Source: Irpex lacteus (taxonomy: Eukaryota > Basidiomycota > Agaricomycetes > Polyporales > Irpicaceae). Taken from it: a stretch of 59,822 nt of DNA. This document shows, piece after piece, positions 10,938-22,804 of the stretch. The notes under the pieces are model-generated. The model did no database searches. It was given only the letters and a program-made list of their open reading frames with translations, and had not been told where the DNA came from. The DNA is taken from contig MQVO02000077.1 of the NCBI GenBank assembly GCA_001986395.2, positions 1 to 59,822 on the forward strand, in the 5' to 3' direction. Position numbers and translations under genes: made by a program. Each line of letters begins with the position of its first letter. Positions within the stretch are counted from its first letter, which is position 1.

Positions 10938-11802
10938 TGTCGAATCAGAAAAAGGACTGGTGAGTTCGGGGCGGAACGACGAGGACAGAGAGCAGAACGA
11001 GGGAACAGCTTCAAGCTATCACCTGTACTGGGTTGGGCTAACACACACGCCTGCGTGCAATAAACAAAAGGCTCTCCTGATACCGTTCCTTGACTAACCT
11101 AACCTTTACTGCTGAGGATCGTTGGACCAGACGTTAGGTCGAACTACCCCAGTCGTTCGTTGGGGGAGAAGAAGGTACGTTCAGGCAGAGATAGCTGACT
11201 GAGATTTACGATTCGGCTTGAAACAATAACCCACAACTGGCTTCAGTGGCTAGCACTAACAGCGAGTAGTAGTAGTATCCAGATAGCTCGGACGACCTGC
11301 GCTTCGACTAACAAGAAATCACGATCCCCTTCACAGCTCGTGTGTGCCTGCTGGATGTGATTCTCTTGCTCGATTGACAGAACTTGACGGCAGTGACAAT
11401 GTAGGCGTTCGGTACCTACCAATGTCCAAAGCTCAAGTATCGACGTGGGAGACTAGCTGAGTAACTGACTGCTGACTGACTGCTTGACTGGCTCTGACTG
11501 ATGACGGTTGAGGTGTAAACTGTAACTTGCTTGTCTCTACTCTGGGGGCACTCTGGCCGCCTTATATACATGTGGGAAGCACTGTTTCTACTAGCACAGC
11601 CTTTGCTGTGCGGTTACTTAGCAATCTACATAGCCTCTGAATTTCCTTGACAACCGTTGCTACCCAAAACATAGCCTCAATTCCTATGACTCATTCCTTG
11701 GAAACCGGTTGCTAGGGGACTTGGGGGCTGTGCTGGGCTTACTAAGCTTTGCTACCTATGCATGAGACTTGGACTTATCGCTTATGTAACCAACACATTA
11801 CA
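10938..11802 (-). repeat. 5' LTR of the gypsy element
   Basis: About 865 bp between the primer site and the transposase gene, beginning TGTCGAATC and ending CATTACA on the plus strand (TG...CA ends). It carries a TATA box in the right orientation to transcribe gag-pol. The right edge is inferred from the CA dinucleotide and from the abrupt end of the transposase frame. The matching 3' LTR would lie left of the window, so neither the length nor the target duplication can be confirmed. Confidence 0.55.
11562..11569 (-). promoter_or_regulatory. TATA box in LTR U3
   Basis: TATATAAG on the minus strand, about 680 nt upstream of the gag start, in a GC-balanced LTR. It is the likely core promoter of the retrotransposon. 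Confidence 0.55.
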
Positions 11803-13793
11803 GAGTAATGGCGTTACACCGCTGATCTTCTTTCTCTTGCGCAGCCTTATCACGGTAATAAGTATCGATGCTGACACAGATTGCCTTCAATTTTGGTGCC
11901 GCCTCGAGAAGTGCTTCCTTCATGACCGCCTTAACACGATAAAAAGCTAGCTTATCCAAGTTCTCCTCATCGGTCATGTGTCGAGCGTGAGTTGGATCAA
12001 TGACGACCTCCTTTGGCTGCCTTTTCCGGTATAGCTCCTGTCTCATCGCTTGGTTTTCATGCGCCATGAGCGTCTTCTGGGCAAAATCTGCCTGCAGCTG
12101 AGATTGAGCTAAGCCAATCCAACCGTTGAGCTGAAGAATATGCTGCTGCAGCTCCTCTGGTGATGCATGTGGGCCAGGTGCAGCCGGTACACCGACGAGA
12201 TAGAACCGTGCGGTAGGATCGGCAATGGGGTCACTTATCGCTGGTGCCGATTCAGCACGCCTGCTAGTGCCCACGGAAGTTGTTGTCGTGGAAGTATCAC
12301 TATGTCCAGCGACAGACGATACAGAGCCAAATGCAGAAACGACCGGAGTACCTGTCTCCGATGAAACTGGTGTAACGTCTGGTGTGCTGGATGGGTTACC
12401 GACAAGTGACGTAGTGGAGAGTGATGTGGATGGTGAGGGAAAGTGAGGAGCAAGAAGGTGAAGCGGTAGCGTAACAGGAATAGCGGGAGGTGCTTTGGTA
12501 GAAGTCGTCTCTGCTGGGCGGAAGAGTTTGGGATCGATGGCGTCAGGATTCAGCGGCCAGATACCCGTCCTTGCAAACGCTGAGATGATATTGTGCGTTG
12601 AGAGCGCACTTTCACGGGCTTTGTGGTAGAAAGAAAGAACATTGTCCTTTCGGATCATGATGTTTCGCAGATTAGCACCTGCAACGACGGTCTTCCAGGA
12701 GGAGGCCAGAGGAGAGAATACGCCAACATCACAGGGCTGAAGGGCGTGAGTTGTGTGGGAGGGAAGACATACAACAATGATACCGTGAGCCTCTGCGAAT
12801 TTGCAGAAGCGATAGGTGCAGTGTGAGTTATGACCGTCTAGTATAAGGAGGCGCTTTTTGCCAGAGGTATTCCGAGCAGCGGTAGTTGGCTCGAAGTCAC
12901 GCTCCAGCCAAAGCGCACCTAGCTCCTGATCAGTCCATCCATTAGGGGAAATACATATGCTGGAAGTTATTTTACATTGTGAATACAGTATTAACATAAG
13001 AAGAGAAGTATTCATAACATACCTTGCATTACACGGATTATTCTCTCCCCATGCAAGATTACGATGTTTCGCCTGAAAGACAACAGTGGGACGGAGAGAC
13101 GTGCCGTCGGCACAGACCGCCTCGATGACGGTGACAAGCTCTCGGTTGCCATCCACCTGCTGGTACAAGGTATTCTGGTCTCGGTCAACAAGAGCGTGCA
13201 CCTGCTTGCCGATACCGAGCATGATTCCCTTCTCATCCATGTTGTAGATGTTCTCAGCGGGTATCTCATGCTCTTCAATCAACTCCTTGATGATATCAAA
13301 GAACTCACGGACAAGGGTCGCATTGAGTGCTCGTGCACGACAAGACTCTAGTGTCGTTGTCTTGCGTATCTTCAGATCAGGGTGGCGCTGCATGAAGCGA
13401 TTGACCCAGGTCTCGCCAATATGCTGGCCAGATATATCCGCCGCATACTGTCGCAACAAGGCGGGGCTGATAGGAACAGCACGCCGGCCCATAGTCTGAG
13501 AAAACAATTGCTTTGAATCAGTATTGCACGGACATAAGTAGCGCAGAATAAGATATCACCTTCACCCATTCAACGAGAACCAGCTCCTGCAAAGGTGTGA
13601 GCTTCTGCTCTCCTGCATGTGCCTCTCTGCGTGGTTTCCGATTGCCCTTGATGCGGTCGGCAAGGGTCGAGTTCGAGACATCCCAGTCTCGGGCTGCTTG
13701 TCGGACAGATAGCGCACCACCCGAAGACAGAACAGCCTCTATCGCTCGTTGTATGCGCTCCTCATACGGTAGATCATCTTCGACTTTGCTCAT
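11798..13793 (-). CDS. Pogo/Tc1-type transposase (CENP-B/DDE_1 family)
   Basis: Three exons: 13793-13560, 13495-13023, 12959-11798 (622 aa). Introns are 64 nt (GTGATA...CAG) and 63 nt (GTATGT...CAG). The second intron has no stop and is a multiple of three, but removing it restores the conserved SPNGWTDQ context. An N-terminal psq-type helix-turn-helix (ERIQRAIEAVLS...LSVRQAARDW) is followed by a CENP-B-like helix-turn-helix (WVNRFMQRHPDL). The DDE_1 core has NMDEKGIM (first Asp), LLILDGHNSHCT (second) and HALQPCDVGVFSPL (third). The Ser/Thr-rich tail is usual for fungal pogo elements. The stop codon TAA lies in the first bases of the neighbouring LTR, so the last residues were probably lost. 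Otherwise it looks functional. Terminal inverted repeats were not identified. Confidence 0.9.
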
Positions 13794-14679
13794 GGTGGGT
13801 ACTACTGACCTAGTGGAATAAGTTGAGGTAGTGGGAGGTGTTGAGAGGGGCCGACGAGCACACTTGAGGGTGAGGAGAGGCAGTTAAGGTGGCCGCGGAT
13901 GGACTACAGCGCTGTCTCATCGTGGCTGCCTCATGTATTGGGTGCTTACCGGGTGATACTGCCGAGATTACACGCACGAAGCCTTACAGCACCAGCGATG
14001 AACCTTATGAAGCATCGATTCATGTTCAATATGTATTGCTGCATCCAATATAGCATATTGAAGGTAATATTGCAGACCCAAGGCGAGATACTGGTCGATC
14101 ATCGTGCTTTGAGGTATTGTAGACGACCGAGAGTGATAGCATATTCTACATCCAGAAAGAAATCGCTAAAATAGATGCTACGTCAGATTAGACCATTTTG
14201 GTAGTGTATAAACGGACTGCATGCGCACCTAAGAGTTCTACAAGCATGCGCACCCGCTATGGCCAATCCTTTCCGCTATGTCCCCTAGCCCTACAGCACC
14301 TCCATCCAGCCAGTTTGCTCGCGCTGAGGAGTCCTAGAATGAAGCAAATGAAAAAAACGATTCACAATTGTGTAGCCAAGATGATGACGAAGAAGACACA
14401 CTCATAGCTGGGGAGGTCGTGGTAATGGATGCGGAGAGAGAGCGAGGATAAGTGGCACGGTCGTCTGAATCCCTTACCATTTTCGGCCAAAGTCTGTTCT
14501 CGCATCATAGATCGACTTCCTGGGCAGTATTTTTGGCGGTTATAATGTATAAAATTACATGTACAGTATCGTACAGACATGTACTCTAATATGCGACCCT
14601 CCGTGCTATTAAAAACCAGACGTAGCACCCTGTATACTGCAGTTGTCCGACTACACAGTCTGTCTGACTACCCGGTAGA
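13794..14679. other. Gap after transposase; no gene seen
   Basis: Contains the transposase 5' region and then AT-richer sequence. A direct repeat GCATGCGCACC occurs at about 14219 and 14245. I see no convincing gene. One pogo terminus is probably near 13.85-13.9 kb, but I could not prove it because the partner terminus is beyond the gypsy element. Confidence 0.4.
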
Positions 14680-15822
14680 CGCTAGTACAAGAGAACAAAT
14701 ATTTTCTCTGTATATTTTGAACCAGAGGAAATATTGAATTTTTTAGATCATATTCAGAACTCTGGTTAAAATACAATCCCAGCAAGGTATGTATTAATTT
14801 TGATATCAAAATACATTGATGTCATGTTGTGTTATTCAAAAGAAACAAAATATAAAAATAAGCACTCAAAAAGAATAAGAAATGAGAGAATTGCCTTTTT
14901 AGGCAACTTAATAACGTCTATTAGTTATAGCAATCACTGAAGCAATAGAAAACTGTAAACGTAAAAGTGTTTTTCATTTGCAGCAGGTCAAAGTTTGTTA
15001 CTCTAGTTACACAATTAAGTAACTTTAATTAATACGTTGATACAATTATTATAGTGTTTTATTCATCAAAGTTTTGAATTTTGAAATTTTAGTAAACAAA
15101 CTTTTCTTACTGATGTTATTGCAGTAAGCAGGTCTTGTTACTACTGGAATGTCTCTCAAAACACTCTAGATATTAGTGAAAGTGTTCAAACATCTCAGTT
15201 TTTGTAAAGGTTTTATTCATATCTTTTGAAATACTCTGCCTATCAACATTCTGAGCTCAAATTCAGAATCCTGGGAAAAATCCGGTCCAGATGACATATA
15301 TATCCATTTTACATCAAAATATGTTGATGTCATGTGATCTACATCAAAAACAGGTCAATTGTCAAAATAAGCGCCCATAAACGTAAACAACATGCTATGT
15401 TACTCCTTTAGGCAATTTAGTAACACCTACTCTTGATGTTCTCTGAACTGATGCAATTTTTCAATTTTTCAACTATTAGTAAGTATAAAGTTTGTTACTG
15501 TTGTTACTGAAGTAAGCAAACTTACTTACCACTTTGTTACTCCTATTCATCTCATATATACTCATACTTACACAGTAAACACATCTACTTACCCATCAAG
15601 CACTTACCAATTATGTTATCAAATTCCTCTACTTACCGGCATACAACCTATACAAAGTATAGTAAGTAAGTCTTACCCATCATTACATACTCTAATGAGT
15701 CTCCTAGCACTTATTCTTACGCTAGAAAGCCCCCCAACATCCATTTTCAAATATATTTTCATGTATTTAAATATTTTATATCATAGATTATGAATGTGCT
15801 GACACATTGCTAATGATGCCAT

Positions 15823-15862
15823 TTTGGAAACTGGCGCTGACCGGTCAGCGCCAGTTTCCAAA
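15823..15862. repeat. 40-bp perfect palindrome
   Basis: Arms of 20 nt (TTTGGAAACTGGCGCTGACC and its exact complement) with no spacer. It occupies the same position within the Helitron-like unit as the different palindromes at 22893 and 49482. Confidence 0.85.
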
Positions 15863-15884
15863 TTCTCGTGATATCCTCTTACTA

Positions 15885-15975
15885 GGTGGACCGGGCTCTA
15901 TTTGTGCATGTTTACTATGTTTCAAGTATGGAAATCCAAAGGTCACCGGTTCCAATCCTGTAGGTGCCACTTTTT
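15885..15975 (+). other. tRNA-like segment with T run
   Basis: Contains a B-box-like GGTTCCAATCC, a GTGCCAC acceptor-like end and an immediate TTTTT. The 5' half is diverged and no normal A box or anticodon arm is clear. It is a degenerate tRNA-derived (SINE-like) module within the Helitron-like copy, not a tRNA gene. Confidence 0.45.
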
Positions 15976-16737
15976 GCATCTTTCTTTCAAGGCTGAAAGT
16001 GCATCAATAAAATTCGAAAAAATCAGAGTATATTACGTCATGCCCTCTAATATACTATGATGCTCATGAGTTACATATATGAAGCCATAAATAGGTACCA
16101 ACCTCGAATTATACACATATTTTGTCAGGAGGAAAAGGGAAAAAAGTCATATCTTATTTGCTACCAAACATATCATCACAATTTCTTTTCCAGCTTATTG
16201 GTATACTGTATAGGGCCAGGATATATGGCTCTGATCATTGTAATGAAAGTCTATTACTTGTTCTAAACTGGTTCGATCATATTTTCATTTCCTCTCCGTG
16301 TACTTGTATCAAACCGTAGTTTAACTAGAACTGTTCTATTGATCTCATCAATTCTTGACCACCTACATACCTGCTGACATGTTTAGAGCATTAAGTATAT
16401 AGCCAGTGGACTAATCTTGAATTCATGTGTCATCCTCGTCTTTTAAGGAATCATGTCAGGAATCATGCCATGCATCATGCCACACATGACACCATGTCCA
16501 ATACTATGTCTTATAGTATGGGCTTACTTCAAATACATGTACAGTATTTAATACTACATGCTTGAGATGCTTACAAAGTGCCTATGATACTTTGAAGCGG
16601 AGTTTGAATTCTCAGGTCGTCATCCAAAGCCATCCAGTCCATAACTTCCTCAAATCTTCACCTTCTGGGATGAAAGTTGGACGGTTGGAAAGGCCTTCTC
16701 TAGGACTATAATCTGGTGTAGTTTTTGTGTAGATTAA

Positions 16738-19700
16738 ATGTGTGATGGCTCCTGCAAAAATCGAAAACTGTTTGACATCAAAAAAGCGCCCAACTACAAG
16801 CAAATGCTAATGAATTTGTTACCCACTGTATTGACAGAATTAGACGCTGAGGGACCACTCGCGTTACATGTCGCAGTTGTCCAAAGTGCTAGGTCGCACT
16901 GGAACGATTCTTCTTCGTACCTCAGGAATCGTGAAATTGATGATGAGCTAGAATGTCAACGCGAAGATGAAGTTGACCATAACAAACATAGCTCACAGGA
17001 TGATACAGTAACAGATAGCTATCACTCATATCATAGGTTCCTAGAACATCATCCTCAATACGAACGATACAAAGTCAAATTAGTAACGGAAAAGTTTGCT
17101 AAAGTTCCTGACTTTGTAGGTGGCATTTTGCCTCGTCGTGATAAGGGTAATATAGAAGACTATAGTATGACAATGTTAACGTTATTTAAGCCTTGGAGAA
17201 CAGGACTAGAATTGAAAGACCTGTCAGCCTCTTGGTTTGAGACTTTCGAAAACCATTCCTTTACTGAAAGAGAAAAGGATATTATGAAATACTTCCATTT
17301 GAGATACGAGTGCAGAGATGCACGAGATGATTTTGCAGCTCAACGTAAAGCAAGCTCGAACATCTCCGCTGATTGGCCAAAATACTTTGACAATGACGAA
17401 ATGGATGACTTAGATGATAATTCATATTACGACAATAATATTGATGACTACAATGTCAATGAAGACGATGACTGGATAGATATTGTAGCAGCAGATAAAT
17501 CATCTAAACCTCGACTTGAAAAGATGACTGAAGCTGATGATGTTTTGCATAGAAATAACATGCTCAATCCGAATACTGATAATATTCCTCCATTACTTCC
17601 ATCTCATCGCTCGATTGAAACAGATAAAACAGCCCATTATTGGCAAACACTGTTGACAAACAAGAGAGATAACATATTACAGGAACGGCGTGGTCAAGCA
17701 GCTATCGCTCAAAGACAAAAATTGAAAACAAGCATAAAACCTAACACAGTAAAGATAATTGATCAATCCTACTTTAATAAAAACTTTACACCACATAATC
17801 CAGAAGATTGTAAATTAATAACTGATATAATCAATCAATACACTTTGAATAAAGAGCAAACTCGAGCGTTTAAAATTATTGCTAATCACGCAACAGTAGA
17901 TAATCCCTCACAACTGAAAATGTATCTAGGTGGTATGGCAGGTACAGGTAAATCACAAGTTATAAAGGCCCTCATAGAATTCTTTGCAAAACACAAAGAA
18001 AACCATCGATTTATGTGTATGGCACCGACTGGTTCTGCAGCTGCACTTATTGGAGGCTCCACATATCATTCTATCTTAGGCATCAATCCATATCGTGAAA
18101 AAAATGAGCAACTCACATCAGTAAATGATATACGTTCTCACTTAACACATGTAGACTATATCTTTATAGATGAGATATCCATGATTGACTGTCACAATTT
18201 GTATAATATAAGTAAACAAATGTGTCAAGCGTTAGGTAACGAAACGGAACCATTTGGTGGCAAAAATATCATTTGTGCAGGTGATTTTGCACAACTTCCT
18301 CCTATATACAGTAGTCGTGCTTTATATTCACATGAAGTAACTTCTCTAGCTCACACCACACAATCACATGTTCAACAAGAATGCTCGTTAGGTAAAGCTA
18401 TATGGCACCAATTCACTACTGTAGTTATTTTGCGTCAAAACATGCGTCAAAAAACACAAAGTCCAAATGATGCCAGATTTCGTGTACTGCTAGAGAATTT
18501 GCGATACAAATCCTGTACAAAAGAAGACATTCAATTTTTACGTCAACGTATCAGTGGTAACAATTCCAATCAACCAAATTGGTGTAGTTCTGACTTCCGT
18601 AATGTATCAGTCATAACCTCTTATAATGCAACACGAGATCAGTTTAATGAACATGGTGCAGAACGATTTGCAAAGGAAATACATCAGCCTTTGAAAACAT
18701 TCTACTCTATGGATCGATATAGTAATAATGATACCAAATCAAAAAGACAAAGACAAAAAGATAGACACCATTCTCGTAATACTGATATATTAAAACAATC
18801 AGATCAGTTATTATTTTGGTCTTTACCACCCAGTTGTACAAATAATCATGTAGGTCAGTTAAAACTATGCATAGGCATGCCAGTTATGATTAAAAAAAAT
18901 AAAGCAACAGAGTGTGGTGTTACAAATGGTGCAGAGGGTATAGTGGTTGGTTGGAAATCTCGAAACATTGATGCTAACCATGAAACTTTAGATATTGTGT
19001 TTGTTAAATTAACATCTCCCTCAATACCAGTTAAACTAGATGGATTGGATGAGAACATTGTTCCAGTTACTGCAGAATCTATCAATGTTGCATGTAAATT
19101 ACCTGGAAATAAGACTCAAACTATCAATCGAACACAAGTTCCAATAATAATAAACTTTGCAATGACTGACTATGCATCACAAGGTCGTACTCGAGAATAT
19201 AATGTGGTAGATATACACAACTGTCGTAATCATCAAGCTATTTATACATGTTTATCGAGAGGCTCGTGTTATGACAAGACTTTGATAATACAAAACTTTA
19301 CAGATAGACATATGACTGGCGGTATATCTGGATACTTACGACAGGAATTCCGTGAATTGGAATTGTTAGATGAAATCACTAAACTTCGCTATAACAACAA
19401 ATTACTTAAAGGTGTAAGTGGGTATACAAGAAATCATCTTATTTCATCATACAGAAATGCAAAGGGAAAAAATTATATACCCAATACAATGCCTCAAGTT
19501 CTCAAATGGGCAACAAATACTTATGATATAGAAGATATGATAGACGAAATGGAATGGTGTGTAGTTGATAAATCCAAAACTACAAAGAACTTGGCAAAAG
19601 AAAGTAAAACAGTCACTAGTAATAAATGTAAATTAACACCTAATTATGTTCCAGCTGAGGGAACCTCACAGTTAACAAAAATTAGTAAAACGGAGCCAAA

Positions 19701-20643
19701 AAGAGTAATTCGTAAACGTGCTCTAAGTGCATCTTCATCTTCGCATGCATTACAAGATACAAAGAAACTCAAATACCATAATAGTAATACTATCAATAAT
19801 GTCTCTCAATCGCCAGTAGGCTGCATTTGGAATAGTCACACACAGAGTTGTGCCTTTGATAGTTTATTCACTATTCTATTGCATAATATGAATGAAAACA
19901 TTGCTTGCTGGAACAGCTCGATATCTGAAATGAATGAACACTTGCAATTATTCTATACTGTGTTTAATAATATTGAACATAATAATGACAATTTGACAAT
20001 GGGACGAAATCAAATACATGATACTATGGCTGAAATGTATCCACAAGCGTTTAATAATACAGGACTGGGAAATGATGTTAGAGAACTATGTTATTACATG
20101 TTAAGGCCACTACAATGTAATATCTCAAATATTAAGTTTTGCAAGACATGCAAACAGGAAATTTCGCAAACTACACGTATTGGGTCATGGTCCTATTATT
20201 GCTCAGTATCAATATGGAACAATAAAGCAATACGGGCAGGTTCCTATAAAAATCAAACTTCATCCTCATGGGTAAAAGCAAACTTATTTCAAAAGAGCCG
20301 AAAGAAATGTACAAACTGCAATCGTATACTTGAAAAACGTACTAGATATCAAAATCCACCATGGTTTCTAGGTTTGTACATAGATGAAAATATCACGATA
20401 CATTGTCAACATCATATTTTAGTAGATGGTTGTGAATACAAGTTAATCGGAATTATATATTATGGAGATAGACATTTTACTTCACGGATCATAAGTAACG
20501 ATGGAAGTATATGGTATCATGATGGTATTCAAACTCAATCTGAATGTAGATATGAGGGCAATATATCAACATATAATCACAACCTACTACATATGTCCCC
20601 AAATTACCACAAATCCTCAATTGTTTTATACCAAAGAGTATGA
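16738..20643 (+). CDS. Truncated Helitron-like protein: Pif1 helicase plus cysteine peptidase
   Basis: A 1,301-codon ORF. The first 66 codons (MCDGSCKNRKLF...YLRNRE) are antisense Helitron-terminus DNA that happens to be in frame. Homology to the complete protein at 52.4-59.3 kb starts soon after. The Pif1/RecD-type SF1 helicase has Walker A GGMAGTGKSQ (about residue 398), DEIS (477), GDFAQLPP, QNMRQ and the C-terminal MTDYASQGRT motif. From residue 1030 a C19/UCH-like peptidase follows, with Cys box QSCAFDSLF (Cys near 1037) and His box YGDRHFTSRI (near 1242) before WYHDG, plus two CxxC pairs. The HUH Rep nuclease domain is absent, so it cannot transpose itself. The helicase and peptidase motifs look intact. 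The native start is lost; the given start is only the first in-frame Met. Confidence 0.85.
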   Translation: MCDGSCKNRKLFDIKKAPNYKQMLMNLLPTVLTELDAEGPLALHVAVVQSARSHWNDSSSYLRNREIDDELECQREDEVDHNKHSSQDDTVTDSYHSYHRFLEHHPQYERYKVKLVTEKFAKVPDFVGGILPRRDKGNIEDYSMTMLTLFKPWRTGLELKDLSASWFETFENHSFTEREKDIMKYFHLRYECRDARDDFAAQRKASSNISADWPKYFDNDEMDDLDDNSYYDNNIDDYNVNEDDDWIDIVAADKSSKPRLEKMTEADDVLHRNNMLNPNTDNIPPLLPSHRSIETDKTAHYWQTLLTNKRDNILQERRGQAAIAQRQKLKTSIKPNTVKIIDQSYFNKNFTPHNPEDCKLITDIINQYTLNKEQTRAFKIIANHATVDNPSQLKMYLGGMAGTGKSQVIKALIEFFAKHKENHRFMCMAPTGSAAALIGGSTYHSILGINPYREKNEQLTSVNDIRSHLTHVDYIFIDEISMIDCHNLYNISKQMCQALGNETEPFGGKNIICAGDFAQLPPIYSSRALYSHEVTSLAHTTQSHVQQECSLGKAIWHQFTTVVILRQNMRQKTQSPNDARFRVLLENLRYKSCTKEDIQFLRQRISGNNSNQPNWCSSDFRNVSVITSYNATRDQFNEHGAERFAKEIHQPLKTFYSMDRYSNNDTKSKRQRQKDRHHSRNTDILKQSDQLLFWSLPPSCTNNHVGQLKLCIGMPVMIKKNKATECGVTNGAEGIVVGWKSRNIDANHETLDIVFVKLTSPSIPVKLDGLDENIVPVTAESINVACKLPGNKTQTINRTQVPIIINFAMTDYASQGRTREYNVVDIHNCRNHQAIYTCLSRGSCYDKTLIIQNFTDRHMTGGISGYLRQEFRELELLDEITKLRYNNKLLKGVSGYTRNHLISSYRNAKGKNYIPNTMPQVLKWATNTYDIEDMIDEMEWCVVDKSKTTKNLAKESKTVTSNKCKLTPNYVPAEGTSQLTKISKTEPKRVIRKRALSASSSSHALQDTKKLKYHNSNTINNVSQSPVGCIWNSHTQSCAFDSLFTILLHNMNENIACWNSSISEMNEHLQLFYTVFNNIEHNNDNLTMGRNQIHDTMAEMYPQAFNNTGLGNDVRELCYYMLRPLQCNISNIKFCKTCKQEISQTTRIGSWSYYCSVSIWNNKAIRAGSYKNQTSSSWVKANLFQKSRKKCTNCNRILEKRTRYQNPPWFLGLYIDENITIHCQHHILVDGCEYKLIGIIYYGDRHFTSRIISNDGSIWYHDGIQTQSECRYEGNISTYNHNLLHMSPNYHKSSIVLYQRV

Positions 20644-20674
20644 ATTTCTAATACCATATAATTTGATAAATATT

Positions 20675-20718
20675 TCAGGAATCGTATACCCGCTGCTTGC
20701 CGGCCTGCTCAAAACAAG
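20675..20718 (+). repeat. 3' terminus of the helicase-bearing Helitron-like element
   Basis: TCAGGAATCGT at 20675-20685, a small GC hairpin (GCTGCTTGCCGGC), then an end at AAACAAG followed by TT. The 33-nt distance from the inverted-repeat motif to the end equals that in the non-autonomous copies, tying this coding element to them. Confidence 0.75.
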
Positions 20719-21599
20719 TTACGATTTTCAGCCCACCAAGTAGCAGTGTCAAGGTCCTTCTTTTTGATGCCAGCGAGTAGAATGCGAATGTTGTCAGCAA
20801 CAGCCTTGCCTGAGAGCGCCGTGAAGGCCTCGAAGGCGTCCTCGCAGCCGCCGATCCATACGGTGATAGCTGTTGCACCAAGAAGTCCTGAGAGCGAAGG
20901 CAAGTCAAGCTTGGCAGACATTCTCAACACAACAGGCGCAGCAGGCTTGGGCTCGAGTGGCGGCGTGAAGTGTGGAGGGTGGTCGCAAGTGCCGGCGGGA
21001 GCGGAGGTGCCAGGGGTCCCAGCTTGGCTCTGCACAGTGCGGGACAAGTTTCCTCGAGAAACACCGGATTGCTAGGGGGGCTGAGGACCTAGTGATGAAG
21101 AACGACGTACAGGAGGGCTTGTAGATGCTGTAGCCTGAGTTCCCGGGGTCACAGAGGCAGGGCGTGCAGCCTGCAAGGCTGTAGCGGGCGCCGTCTTGAT
21201 GCGAGTGCGCGGGGCACGACCGACGTCGAGATTGCCGAAGATTGGGAGTTCGTGAGCAGCTGCGGTCAAACGAGTGAACCGTGGGAGGTTCTTCAGGACA
21301 GTTGCGGAGTGGGATAGAGGAAGAGTATAGTTGGATAAAGAAGTCGGTAGTCGATAGCAGTACGAGAGCCAAAATGAACAGAACACGTTGGACGTTCAAA
21401 AAAAGTGGAAGCCGGAAGCCACCCGGAAACACTAGACGCACGCAGAGGCAAGAACAGTAACGTGTTCTATTTTCTGAAGAGCTAATACAGGGACAGGTGG
21501 TGGACGAGGACTACTGTACATCTAGGCGTAAATGTGTTCTTTGCTTGAAAGGCGCTTATGTAAGCTATGGGCGGCTGTAACCTGCGTGGCAGGGTTACA
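20719..21599 (-). pseudogene. LTR retrotransposon 5' fragment with gag N-terminus
   Basis: On the minus strand an LTR-like start TGTAACCCTG at 21599 leads through untranslated sequence to an ORF from 21047 (MSRTVQSQAGTPG). It contains a gag-type stretch (LDLPSLSGLLGATAITVWIG, then ALSGKAVADNIRILLAGIKK). The frame stops where the Helitron-like 3' end begins at 20718, so only the first 110 or so residues remain. It is therefore a retroelement cut by a Helitron-like insertion. Family (copia or gypsy) is uncertain. Confidence 0.6.
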
Positions 21600-21831
21600 A
21601 CATTGACACAATTATTATAGTATTGTATTCATCAAAGTTTTTGAATTTTGAAATTTGAGTAAGCAAACTTTTTTTTACTTTTGTTATTGCAGTAAGTAAC
21701 TTTTATTACCACTGTAACATCTCTCAAAACACTCCTGATATTAATGAAATTGTTCAAACTCCTCACTTTTTGTGAAGATTTTCTTCATATATTTTGAAAT
21801 ACTCTGCCTATCAAAATTGTGAGCTCAAATT
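21600..21831 (-). mobile_element. Reverse Helitron-like fragment (left piece)
   Basis: Matches 15037-15268 of the first reverse copy. It is interrupted at GAGCTCAAATT by the forward copy starting at 21832. The same reverse copy resumes at 24411. Confidence 0.65.
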
Positions 21832-22804
21832 CACGATTCCTGAGGTACGAAGAAGAATCGTTCCAGTGCGACCTAGCACTTTGGACAACTGCGAGATGTA
21901 ACGCGAGTGGTCCCTCAGCGTCTAATTCTGCCAATACAGTGGGTAACAAATTCATTAGCTTTTGCGTGTAGTTGGGCGCTTTTTTAGTGTCAAACAGTTT
22001 TCGATTTTTGTAGGGCCTATCACACATTTATTTTACACAAAATTACATCATATTATAGCCCTTGAGAAGACCTTTCAAATGATCCAACTTTCATATCAAA
22101 AGGTGGAGATTTGAGGAAGTTATGAGCTGGATGGCTTTGGATGACGACCTGAGATTTCAAACTCCGCTTCAAAGTGTTATAGACACTTTGTAAGCATCTC
22201 AAGCATGTAGTATTACATACTGTACATGTCTTTGAAGTAAGCCCATACTATAAAACATAGTATTGGACATGGTGTCATGGGTGACATGATGCATGGCATG
22301 ACTCTTGGCATGATTCCTGACATGATTCCTTGAAAGACGAGGATGACATATGAATTCAAAATTAGCCCACTGGCTATATATTTAATGCTCTAAACATGTC
22401 AGCAGGTATGTAGGTGGCCAAGAATTGATGAGATCAATAGAACAGTTCTGGTTAAACTACGGTTTGATACAAGTACACGGAGAGAAACTGAAAATATGAC
22501 TGAACCAGTTTAGAACAAGTAATAGGCTTTGATTACAATGCTCAGAGCCATGTATCCCGGCCCTATAGAGTATACCAATAAGCTGGAAAAGAAATTGTGA
22601 TGATATGTTTGGTAGCAAACAAGATATGACTTTTTTTCTTTTCTCCTGACCAAATATGCGTATAATTCAAAATTCGTGCCTATCTATGCCCTCATGAATG
22701 TATCTCATGAGCATCATAGTATACCACATGGTATGACGTAATATATTCTGATTTTTCCGAATTTTATTGATGCACTTTCAGCCTTGAAAGAAAGGTGCAA
22801 AAAA

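Larger units (their letters stand above)
14680..16933 (-). mobile_element. Non-autonomous Helitron-like copy, reverse orientation
   Basis: AT-rich repeat collinear, in reverse, with the copies at 21832-24410 and 24789-27782. Its 5' end (ACGATTCCTGAG on the minus strand) is at 16933 and abuts the helicase frame. The 3' end, with the inverse TCAGGAATCGT, is missing, so the copy is truncated at about 14680. It includes a tRNA-like segment and a palindrome at the same relative places as the other copies. Confidence 0.75.
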
